Shown piece by piece: positions 1 through 5,417 of a stretch of DNA of 7,500 nt. This DNA comes from DATEZO01 sp035255485 (lineage in GTDB: Bacteria > Pseudomonadota > Gammaproteobacteria > Burkholderiales > Burkholderiaceae_D): the NCBI GenBank assembly GCA_035255485.1, contig DATEZO010000044.1, forward strand, positions 1-7,500, in the 5' to 3' direction. Numbering within the stretch: position 1 is the stretch's first letter; every line of letters starts with the position of its first letter. The position numbers and the translations under genes are program-made. A model generated the notes under the pieces. It searched no databases. It was not told where the DNA came from and saw nothing but the letters and a program-made list of their open reading frames with translations.

Positions 1-1
1 A

Positions 2-139
2 CCGCAGCCGAGCCAGCAAGACATCCTGTTGACGCAGCGGCTGCAGACTGCGCTCGCGCTGGTCGACGTGCACGTCGTCGACCACTTCGTCGTCGCCGGC
101 GACAAGATCCTGTCGTTTGCCGAGCGCGGCCTGCTGTAA
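2..139 (+). CDS. radC: RadC family protein, C-terminal fragment
   Basis: Partial gene entering from the left edge; the last 45 codons are present and end at TAA 137-139. The visible protein matches the end of the RadC JAB/MPN-like domain: a helix of the form DILLTQRLQTALALV, then VDVHVVDHFVVAGDKILSF and the typical terminal SFAERGLL. In the family the conserved Asp-His of 'DH' together with upstream HxH residues (not in this window) forms the metal-binding JAMM motif; here the D-H pair is seen at about codons 27-28. RadC was named as a DNA repair protein, but its actual biochemical role is unsettled. It appears intact as far as it can be seen and ends 68 bp before a hairpin. It probably marks the conserved left flank of the variable region that follows. 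Confidence 0.88.
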   Translation, partial: PQPSQQDILLTQRLQTALALVDVHVVDHFVVAGDKILSFAERGLL

Positions 140-206
140 GCCGCACCGCGGCCGCCCTCTAGCAACATGGGATGCACCGGCTGAACGTCACGCAGCAGCG
201 ATGCAG

Positions 207-230
207 ACAGGCCCGCTATCGCGGGTCTGT
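207..230 (+). terminator. Hairpin downstream of radC, possible terminator
   Basis: A 10-bp stem (ACAGGCCCGC with GCGGGTCTGT, one G-T wobble) encloses the tetraloop TATC, beginning 68 bp after the radC stop. The stem is strong, but only a weak T-rich stretch (TCTGTTG) follows. It could therefore be an imperfect intrinsic terminator or simply a stabilising 3' hairpin. Its position right after radC supports a termination role. Confidence 0.5.
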
Positions 231-360
231 TGCCGATCAGCGTCGCCGGAACGCACGTGCTCCCGGGAAGTGAGAAAGACGCTGTTCGTCAACGCTGCGA
301 CGTGGCATGCCGTCCACCAGCAAGAGGCTGAGTTCGCCGGTTCGCTTTTGCATCCCAGCG

Positions 361-391
361 GGCATATCTTCGGCATATCGCAGGCATGACA
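361..391. repeat. Three GGCAT units spaced exactly 11 bp
   Basis: The units GGCATATCTTC, GGCATATCGCA and GGCATGACAAG begin at 361, 372 and 383. They give three GGCAT cores in register with one DNA turn, 32 bp upstream of the KTSC-like start codon. This could be a tandem operator or a chance short repeat. No consensus promoter could be placed confidently around it. Confidence 0.4.
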
Positions 392-418
392 AGGATGCGC
401 GCTACGCAAGAGGGCATC

Positions 419-483
419 ATGGAAATGAAAAGAATCAATGCCGGAAAACTGCACGCCATTGGTTATGCCCCGCATGAGATCGC
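419..483 (+). pseudogene. KTSC-domain-like protein, truncated 5' remnant
   Basis: About 20 codons resemble the start of KTSC-domain proteins: MEMKRINAGKLHAIGY, where the family typically begins with MxxxxVxSSxlxAxGYD-like residues and continues into a short beta-rich fold of ~65-70 residues. A Shine-Dalgarno-like AAGAGGG (408-414) lies 4 bp before ATG 419, and a second in-frame ATG is at 425. After the Gly-Tyr at codons 15-16 the similarity stops, and the frame runs on as Arg/Pro-rich sequence antisense to the oxidoreductase remnant, to a stop at 647-649. KTSC proteins are small, mostly uncharacterised and sometimes linked to nucleic-acid functions. The end given is approximate: it is where sequence belonging to the opposing gene begins. 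Family recognition rests on a short stretch and is moderate. Confidence 0.5.
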
Positions 484-899
484 GGCACGGCGCCAACCAG
501 CCCGTCCGGTTTCAGTACGGGGATGCAGGCGAGCGTTTCCTCCTTGTCACGGCGGTCGACAGTCAACACCTGGCGCACGAGCGCTTCATGCGCCTCCAGA
601 TCGGCCTCCTGTCCTTCTCGCGCAAAGGCCAGGGCACCGTGCGGCGTGAGCCGCGGATGTGCGCAGAATCCCGCCGGCGGCGCATCGAAAAAGGCGCGAC
701 TGGCGCACGTCAGTGCGCACACTTGCGGCGGGCCATAGCTGGCCATGTACCGCGTTGCGGAGCGGCGTGTGCTGTGGTATCCCGCGTGAGATTCGCGTTC
801 AAGGACCATCACCTAAGCATACCGCGACAGCCAATACGCGGTAAATGCCCCGGCAATGCCAGCGCCGATCACAAGGAAGTCTGCCTTCAACCTGCTCAT
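484..899 (-). pseudogene. FAD-dependent oxidoreductase (DadA/glycine-oxidase-like), degraded remnant
   Basis: Read on the minus strand from ATG 899-897, the product starts MSRLKADFLVIGAGIAGAF, a classical Rossmann beta-alpha-beta FAD-binding site (GxGxxG: G-A-G-I-A-G), then AYWLSRYA. A TAG codon at 815-813 follows. The same frame then continues with VMVLERE, the second beta strand ending in the acidic residue that binds FAD ribose, and further family-like sequence (HSTRRSA, AFFDAPPAGF, GALAFAREGQEADLEAHEAL). Similarity fades after PDGLVGAV near position 486, and the frame closes with unrelated residues at a stop at 435-437. Members of the DAO family are usually 350-400 residues; about 140 remain, so the substrate domain is lost. 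The nonsense codon plus the 3' truncation make this a clear pseudogene. The exact original substrate cannot be judged. Confidence 0.78.
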
Positions 900-1400
900 A
901 CTGCTCACCCCGCAACCTATTATGGCAGTATTCGGGAGCACGATACTTGCCGTATTTCCGTCTGGCCTGACTTGTGGGCGCATTTCCGCGGAGTGTTGCC
1001 ATGTGATTTTCCGTCGGAGCGTAATGGCGCCCACGAGACACCGTTATGGGTCGCGGATGCCGCATTTTCCACGAAGAACGCCAATGCAATTCCCCACTTG
1101 TCATGGTGCGGCCAATTCTGGGCATTCTGGGTACCGAGAGAATCGGCGAACGATCTTTCTGGTGCCTCCATCCCTGCCACCCTCGTCTTGCTACGGCCGC
1201 CTTTGAGCAGCGCCGGGTACAACAACGCCGCCAAGACACGTCGGCATTGTGCTTCGGGATATAGGCAACTTCCAGCCGTACCTGCCTCAGCAGAGCGATG
1301 GAATCAGGAGATGGCGCCCCGAACGTATCCATTCGTTACGATCAATGCGCACGTTACGTGGCCCGTCTTCATGTAAGGCAGCTTCGATGCAATGCCAAGC
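900..1400. other. Unassigned ~500 bp, no defensible gene
   Basis: This interval lies upstream of the oxidoreductase remnant and downstream of the recombinase-like gene. Open frames exist on both strands, but none has a good ribosome binding site, a recognisable domain, or a composition that stands out from antisense noise, and several overlap one another. A tandem 9-mer (ATTCTGGGC/ATTCTGGGT) lies at 1115-1132. A CATAAT-like element lies on the minus strand just upstream of the oxidoreductase start, without a convincing -35 partner. The stretch may be decayed coding sequence, but I could not identify its source. Confidence 0.5.
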
Positions 1401-2315
1401 TCAGATCAGCTCTTTCACCATCGCTTTCAGTGGCTGGGGCCGATTCGACAATAGATTGCGTACCGAATTTTTTTCCTTCAGCCCCAATATTCTGCCGATG
1501 TTTTTATCATCGGTCCCTCGCTCCTTGAGCTTTTGCGCCACTGTCCTGCGCGCGCTGAGTGCTGACACGCCCTTGATGCCAGTGCGTGCAAAGATCTTTC
1601 GGTAGATGTCCAGGATCAAGCCACAATGAGAATGGCATCGACTGTCCTTTTTCCGGACTCGGATTGGCATCGCCTTTCCCTCATCAGTCAGGAACAGCCT
1701 GCTCGCAGGATCGAGTCCGCGGTACGACGCCATACTAGTCACGCCGTGCCCTCGCTGTAGTCGCTCGTCCAGGTAAGCATCAATGGCGGCATTGGCCTTC
1801 GCACTGACGAAAAACAATGGACGCGCCTTGCCATTGACCGCCGCGTCCGCACGCAGGATCGACTCTTCCCGCACCGAACCATCCGCATGCAGATAGTCGC
1901 GCACCTCCAGGCGTGCAATCTCGAGCGGTTTAGCGGCCGACGCAAACAGGACCAGCAGCAGCGCGACATCCCGGTTCGGGCATCGGCTCATCCGGCGCGT
2001 GCGGTCGACCGCGAGATCGATCTCCTTTTCAGTGACTGCTGCATTCCTGCCGCGCCGCCCGCTCGCGCGTTCCGGCTGATAGTGCTCCAACGCCTCCAGA
2101 TAGCTCTCCTTCCAGCGCCGCATGCTCGCCGCCGTCGGCATCACATTCTCGTCCACACCTTCCACGCCAACGACTGCCTGCACATCGCGCGCCAAGGCTT
2201 TGATGCGCTGTTCGACAGCCGAGCGCGTCATGCCGAATGTTTGTGCGACAGCCTCGTACGTCTTGCCGTCCAGGACAGCCTTCAGCATATCGATCGATTT
2301 CGCGACAGAGTGCAT
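1401..2315 (-). CDS. Tyrosine-recombinase-fold protein lacking most catalytic residues
   Basis: 304 residues. ATG 2315-2313 is chosen because GGAGG (2325-2321) sits 5 bp upstream; the in-frame GTG at 2318 would be too close. Residues ~7-44 form a helix-turn-helix-like segment (GKTYEAVAQTFGMTRSAVEQRIKAL). Residues ~95-290 resemble the catalytic fold of tyrosine recombinases: 'ALLLVLFASAAKPLEIARLEVRDYL' corresponds to the Arg-I region and 'ALSARRTVAQKLKERG...IGRILGLKE' to the HxxR/LGH region. Active recombinases have R...K...HxxR...H...Y. Here the Arg-I position is K129, the His of HxxR is S254 (R257 remains), LGH is LGL, and no candidate nucleophilic Tyr lies in the final segment. I infer a DNA-binding or regulatory protein descended from integrases. 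I recall similar proteins from Burkholderiales, but could not check. The gene itself looks intact. It faces away from the exported-protein cluster. Confidence 0.75.
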   Translation of the reverse strand: MHSVAKSIDMLKAVLDGKTYEAVAQTFGMTRSAVEQRIKALARDVQAVVGVEGVDENVMPTAASMRRWKESYLEALEHYQPERASGRRGRNAAVTEKEIDLAVDRTRRMSRCPNRDVALLLVLFASAAKPLEIARLEVRDYLHADGSVREESILRADAAVNGKARPLFFVSAKANAAIDAYLDERLQRGHGVTSMASYRGLDPASRLFLTDEGKAMPIRVRKKDSRCHSHCGLILDIYRKIFARTGIKGVSALSARRTVAQKLKERGTDDKNIGRILGLKEKNSVRNLLSNRPQPLKAMVKELI

Positions 2316-2320
2316 CACCC

Positions 2321-2325
2321 CCTCC
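2321..2325 (-). promoter_or_regulatory. Strong Shine-Dalgarno of the recombinase-like gene
   Basis: GGAGG, embedded in GGGGAGGGGG, lies 5 bp before ATG 2315 on the minus strand. It decides the start in favour of ATG over the adjacent GTG at 2318, which is only 2 bp away from it. Confidence 0.75.
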
Positions 2326-2525
2326 CCAGTGGATCCGCCACTATCTTCCAGGCAAGTGGGCTGCCTCGCCAGCCGAAAGCAATGCGGTAGGCGGGGGCTT
2401 TCGCGATCAGCAAATTACGGCAATTTTCGGGCTGCGAAGAACAACCACACAGCGACAAGTGCGAACCGGCGCGTTTCTACTTTCGATGACGAAGGCCTCT
2501 CGCAAACCTATTCATGCTCGCGAAT

Positions 2526-2547
2526 GATTTTTACAATCAGAAAAATC
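2526..2547. repeat. Inverted repeat GATTTTT-N8-AAAAATC
   Basis: A perfect 7-bp inverted repeat with 8-bp spacer ACAATCAG, a total of 22 bp, lies ~210 bp upstream of the recombinase-like gene. Its symmetry and size fit a dimeric repressor operator, but no T-tract in the right place supports terminator function. It may be the autoregulatory site of the adjacent HTH-bearing protein; this is inference only. Confidence 0.35.
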
Positions 2548-2715
2548 GGGCGCGTCGCCCCAGTCATTAAGCCATTGCAGCAGTGATCGCTGGGGTCATG
2601 CTTTGCAAGATCGTTCGGAATTCGCCAATCTGCATCATGGCCGTACTCATCTCGAGGAGCAGGAGAGAATCGCCGCCCCTGCCATGAGCCCCCCTCACTC
2701 CTGCTGAGTCAAAGA

Positions 2716-2744
2716 TAGATTATTGCAATCTTATTAATTATAAT
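2716..2744 (+). promoter_or_regulatory. Putative sigma-70 promoter for the exported-protein cluster
   Basis: A perfect -10 hexamer TATAAT (2739-2744) is preceded at 17 bp by a weak -35, TAGATT (2716-2721, 3 of 6 consensus positions). It lies in the most AT-rich part of the window. Transcription would start near 2751, giving a leader of about 150 nt before the lipoprotein start. The region is close to symmetric, and TATAAT also reads on the minus strand (2742-2737), so direction is not fully settled. Confidence 0.4.
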
Positions 2745-2760
2745 ATTTGCAATTATTATT
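2723..2760. repeat. Imperfect direct repeat TTGCAAT + T/A tail
   Basis: TTGCAATCTTATTA (2723-2736) and TTGCAATTATTATT (2747-2760) are 24 bp apart and flank the TATAAT element. The core TTGCAA is itself palindromic. Paired sites around a -10 could bind a regulator or a nucleoid protein, or may merely reflect low complexity of AT-rich DNA. Confidence 0.35.
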
Positions 2761-2904
2761 TAGACATACCCTGCCCTTGACCATCCAGCCTTGTTTCATC
2801 GCGTTCCGCACATTCCTCTTTGCTGTGTCTTTCGTGTCCGCTCGAACGTGCTGATACGGCTTGCCCAATCACCGTTTATGTCCGTGCGCAGCCACTTCCG
2901 ATCC

Positions 2905-3807
2905 ATGAAACACCCCCTGATTCGTTGCCCTCTTTTGCTGGTCATGCTTGCCGCCTTGTCGGCCTGCTCGAACAGGCAGGAGAATGCCCGCATACCTGCA
3001 CCGGCCGCCAGCGCAGTCGCAGAAAGCCCTGCACAGGCAGCCGATCCCGCGAAAGACCCGCTCTTGGCTGAATTGATGCGCGCCGTTTTCGGCGAAAAGT
3101 ACGACACTATCCAGGATCAGGCAGTCGCCGAACTGCCGGACTTCGAGGATCGCACGACGATTAGCACCTATGCGATCACACCTTGGAACCATACTGCTCT
3201 GCCTACCGGTCAGACACTTTTACTGGCCAACGCGCTGATGGTGGGCGACGATGGCCACATCATTGATTCCCACGGGACCTCGGGGCTGCTGAATCTGTAT
3301 GTGCTGATCAGGCAGAAAGGACAGTGGAAGACTGTCAAGCGCCACGACAACTTCGACGCACTGGGATCATCCGGCAATCCCGGCATGAGCCGCTGGGTAC
3401 AGCTGGGCGCCGGCAAGACTGGCCTGGCCATGACGCATGGCGGTAGCTGGCAAGGTTATACGATCGAGATGCTGTCTTTGTACGATGTCAGCAATGGCCA
3501 TGTCCGCAATCTAACCCCAGACCCCATCATTGTTCATTCCGACAACAACGGTTGGTGTCGCCCCCTCGATTCCTGCTGGGATGTCAGCGGTGAATGGAAA
3601 CTGGCCACCGTCGCCGGCGCAACCGGATATGGCGACTTGATGATCGAATTTACCGGTGAAAAAAAGGACCCGGTAGAAGGCGCAACCGAGGATACCCCGC
3701 TGGAGATCACGCGGCCGGCCAAATCGGTCCAGTCCCATGCACGCTACCGCTTCGACGGTTCCACCTATCGCCTGATCGAAGGCGACAACCCGGCACCATC
3801 CATCTAA
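2905..3807 (+). CDS. Putative lipoprotein of unknown function
   Basis: 300 residues from ATG 2905, chosen because it places a standard lipoprotein signal at the N-terminus: MKHPLIRC, a hydrophobic core, then lipobox LSAC with lipidated Cys21. Upstream in-frame ATGs at 2791 and 2878 would bury this signal. The residue after the Cys is Ser, not Asp, so outer-membrane sorting is plausible. A flexible Ala/Pro-rich linker (~25-50) precedes a folded part beginning AELMRAVFGEKYDTI and continuing with beta-rich, Gly/Trp-containing segments (GQWKTVKRHDNFDALG, GGSWQGYTIEMLSLYDV). A Cys pair (C218, C224) in NGWCRPLDSCWD could form a disulfide. I do not recognise a named family. The next gene, of LprI type, starts 22 bp downstream, suggesting co-transcription and a shared envelope role. 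No Shine-Dalgarno is visible, so the start is somewhat uncertain. Confidence 0.75.
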   Translation: MKHPLIRCPLLLVMLAALSACSNRQENARIPAPAASAVAESPAQAADPAKDPLLAELMRAVFGEKYDTIQDQAVAELPDFEDRTTISTYAITPWNHTALPTGQTLLLANALMVGDDGHIIDSHGTSGLLNLYVLIRQKGQWKTVKRHDNFDALGSSGNPGMSRWVQLGAGKTGLAMTHGGSWQGYTIEMLSLYDVSNGHVRNLTPDPIIVHSDNNGWCRPLDSCWDVSGEWKLATVAGATGYGDLMIEFTGEKKDPVEGATEDTPLEITRPAKSVQSHARYRFDGSTYRLIEGDNPAPSI

Positions 3808-3829
3808 CTGCCCAGCCTGCATCGCTCCC

Positions 3830-4462
3830 ATGAACGTGAAATGCTTCACTGCCCTTACCCTGTTCTGCCTGTCCACCTTAGCCACGGCGGCCAGCTTGGA
3901 CTGCCGACGGGCACAGACAGCTGTCGAACAGTTGATCTGCACGGATCCGGCCTTGTCCGCGCTCGACGACAAACTCAACCTGTCGTATCAATCGGCCCAC
4001 AGGCGCACGTCGGCGCCGCAGGAGCTGCGCGATGGGCAGCGTACGTGGCTGCGCGAGGTCAGGAACAAATGTGCGACCCGGCCCTGCCTGATCACTGCCT
4101 ATGATCAGCGCATCAGGAATCTGGCAGCACAACCGGAGTTGACGACAAAGTCGACGTCACGCTGCCCGATCACGGAGCAAAAACTGCTCGGCCCCTGGGA
4201 GCGGGTCGCAGGTGATGGCCCATTCGAGGAAATGGATTTCTCAACCGACGGTGACGCGCGCGAATTCAATTCCTGGCTTCACCACCGACTGGAATTCGCC
4301 GGCGGCACCTGGAAACTGGAGAACTGCGTCCTTCATATCCGACACGCGACGCAAGAACAACTCCACTATGCGCTGACGGTAGTTCGGGTCAAGGGAAATC
4401 GTCTCTATCTGCGCGAAGAATGGAATACCGCGGATGCCGTCTACAAGCGCATCGCGCCCTGA
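3830..4462 (+). CDS. LprI/DUF1311-type exported protein, possible lysozyme inhibitor
   Basis: 210 residues with a Sec signal peptide (MNVKCFTALTLFCLSTLATA, cleavage near residues 20-21). Residues ~24-99 match the LprI N-terminal (DUF1311) pattern: four spaced cysteines (C25, C37, C81, C86), 'SLDCRRAQTAVEQLIC', a helix with LDDKLNLSYQSA, then 'QRTWLREVRNKCATRPCLITAYDQRI'. LprI-type proteins include a mycobacterial lipoprotein shown to inhibit lysozyme, but most homologues are untested. The remaining ~110 residues form an unrecognised C-terminal part with two more cysteines ('SRCPITEQKLLGPWERV' and 'LENCVLHI') and a calycin-like 'L.GPWE' opening, compatible with a small beta-barrel lipid- or ligand-binding domain; that is inference. 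It follows the lipoprotein gene by 22 bp and precedes another exported protein. No clear Shine-Dalgarno precedes the ATG. Confidence 0.82.
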   Translation: MNVKCFTALTLFCLSTLATAASLDCRRAQTAVEQLICTDPALSALDDKLNLSYQSAHRRTSAPQELRDGQRTWLREVRNKCATRPCLITAYDQRIRNLAAQPELTTKSTSRCPITEQKLLGPWERVAGDGPFEEMDFSTDGDAREFNSWLHHRLEFAGGTWKLENCVLHIRHATQEQLHYALTVVRVKGNRLYLREEWNTADAVYKRIAP

Positions 4463-4588
4463 ACTGTTCATCGTTGCGTCCACTCGCGCAGCCGCCACCC
4501 CTTTTTTGAGCGGACGGCTTCTTCACAAGCCGCGCCTGCCGACTCTACTCTTGACCATGCCGACAACTTTCACGTCACCAGACAACCT
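4463..4588. other. Spacer between the second and third exported-protein genes
   Basis: 126 bp. It holds a T6 run (4502-4507), a 6-bp inverted repeat CGGCTT/AAGCCG with a 6-bp loop (4515-4532), and the word TTGACCAT (4551-4558), also found upstream of the first gene of the cluster. The T run precedes rather than follows the hairpin, so a terminator is not supported. No -10 partner was found for TTGACC. Read-through from the upstream genes is therefore likely but unproven. Confidence 0.4.
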
Positions 4589-5257
4589 ATGAAACGACTT
4601 TCGCATCTGCTGCTCACTGCCTTTCTGCTTGGTGTGTCTTTCTTCGCCAGCGCCAAAAACGGTGCCGAGCTCGACTGCCAAATCGGTACGACCGCCCAGG
4701 AACTGATCCAACTCCATCGAGCACCGCATGGCGCGAAACGGATCGGCAAGCACACCCTCGCCATCCGGTGGCAAGCCGGCCAGCGCAAGTTCAAGGACCA
4801 GCCGCCGTATGACGAACCGATGGGCGGCGTGCGGTGGGAGTACTGCGGCTACAACGCCGCGGTCAAGAAGCACTTGCTGCAGAAATGGGATGGATCAGCC
4901 TTGAGCGGAGTCATGCTCGATGACGCAACCGGCGCGGTTTTGCCGGCAGGCGAATCGGTGCTGTTTTCTCCCGATTTCCAGTACTACCTCGCGTATGAGC
5001 AGGAAGACGGACGTGACGGTGCGACGCTCAAGCTTTACCGGCGTGATGGTTCCCCGGAATGGGACGCCTATTCCGGCATCCTGACGCCGGACCGATCGAC
5101 CATCCTCGCGACCTTCGAGAACACCCATTGGAACGACAACGGGCAATTGCAGACGTCTGCCACCTGCGTGGGTGCCGCCAAGGCGAGCACGCTGAAGCTT
5201 ACCCGGGTAAGCGGACAATGGCAGTGGCTCCCCCGTATCCGGTGCCCGGCGCAATGA
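4589..5257 (+). CDS. Hypothetical secreted/periplasmic protein
   Basis: 222 residues starting with a strong Sec signal (MKRLSHLLLTAFLLGVSFFA, likely cleavage after SFFASA at residue 22). The mature part has four cysteines (C30, C86, C193, C219), an even number consistent with two disulfides in the periplasm. It is rich in Trp, Tyr and Gly, with segments such as RWEYCGYNAAVKK, LFSPDFQYYLAYEQEDG and LKLYRRDGSPEWDAYSG. These suggest a beta-sheet fold resembling repeats that report on 'drawn' protein surfaces, but I recognise no named family and assign no function. It lies 126 bp after the LprI-type gene on the same strand and probably belongs to the same envelope-directed group. A perfect 16-bp palindrome lies within its 3' part. 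No Shine-Dalgarno is visible. Confidence 0.72.
   Translation: MKRLSHLLLTAFLLGVSFFASAKNGAELDCQIGTTAQELIQLHRAPHGAKRIGKHTLAIRWQAGQRKFKDQPPYDEPMGGVRWEYCGYNAAVKKHLLQKWDGSALSGVMLDDATGAVLPAGESVLFSPDFQYYLAYEQEDGRDGATLKLYRRDGSPEWDAYSGILTPDRSTILATFENTHWNDNGQLQTSATCVGAAKASTLKLTRVSGQWQWLPRIRCPAQ
5197..5212. repeat. Perfect 16-bp palindrome inside a coding region
   Basis: GCTTACCCGGGTAAGC reads the same on both strands. It sits in frame within the exported-protein gene (Leu-Thr-Arg-Val-Ser region). A contiguous palindrome of this length is unlikely to be a stable RNA hairpin because there is no loop, but it could be a protein-binding site. Chance is not excluded. Confidence 0.4.
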
Positions 5258-5332
5258 AAAGATCCCTCTTTGGCGAGAGTGGCCAGAACATGGGGATGCG
5301 GCAGCATCTCACCAAGCATTTTCTGGGCTTGC

Positions 5333-5354
5333 CCCGTCATCCCATAGAGACGGG
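5333..5354. repeat. Small inverted repeat upstream of the NYN gene
   Basis: CCCGTC and GACGGG pair across a 10-bp loop, in the 160-bp spacer between the exported-protein cluster and the NYN gene. It is a weak candidate for a terminator of the cluster (followed by ATTGTCG, no T-tract) or for an operator of the NYN gene. Confidence 0.3.
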
Positions 5355-5404
5355 ATTGTCGTCCCACTTTCCATTGTGGCAGTATTGCCGTTGCCTTTGA
5401 ATGG

Positions 5405-5411
5405 AAAAGGA
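5405..5411 (+). promoter_or_regulatory. Ribosome binding site setting the NYN gene start
   Basis: AAAAGGA lies 6 bp before ATG 5418. It supports this ATG over an in-frame GTG at 5376 that has no such sequence and would add 14 residues unlike the family. Confidence 0.65.
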
Positions 5412-5417
5412 CCACAT

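Larger units (their letters stand above)
2316..2904. other. Divergent intergenic region between recombinase-like and lipoprotein genes
   Basis: About 590 bp without a supported gene. Contents seen: an inverted repeat CGAAAGC/GCTTTCG (2374-2380 and 2397-2403); an inverted repeat GATTTTT/AAAAATC with an 8-bp spacer (2526-2547); an inverted repeat AGCAGGAG/CTCCTGCT with a 32-bp spacer (2658-2665 and 2698-2705); an AT-rich patch (about 2708-2768) holding a promoter-like TATAAT; and a TTGACCAT word at 2777-2784. Short open frames here have no family likeness. The region probably carries control elements for both divergent genes. Confidence 0.6.

Noticed and set aside
438..1376. A 312-codon open frame on the plus strand
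   Set aside because: It runs antisense across the FAD oxidoreductase remnant and the orphan segment, has low-complexity Arg/His/Pro-rich composition, and lacks a ribosome binding site. The minus strand carries the recognisable GxGxxG fold.
1887..2586. Plus-strand open frames opposite the recombinase-like gene
   Set aside because: They lie antisense to a gene with a clear start, ribosome binding site and recognisable fold. Their translations are typical GC-rich shadow sequence.
2723..2744. TTGCAA and TATAAT as a paired promoter
   Set aside because: The spacing is only 10 bp, too short for sigma-70. The TAGATT element at 17 bp was preferred, though weak.
3511..3978. Minus-strand open frame spanning the junction of the first two exported-protein genes
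   Set aside because: It crosses two well-supported plus-strand genes with signal peptides and has no family likeness.
4502..4532. T-run and hairpin as an intrinsic terminator after the LprI-type gene
   Set aside because: The T6 tract precedes the hairpin on the plus strand and the stem is only 6 bp, so the geometry is wrong for termination in either direction.
4551..4580. TTGACC as the -35 of a promoter for the third exported-protein gene
   Set aside because: No -10-like hexamer lies at 16-18 bp. The same TTGACCAT word at 2777 also has no partner, so the repetition is probably chance.
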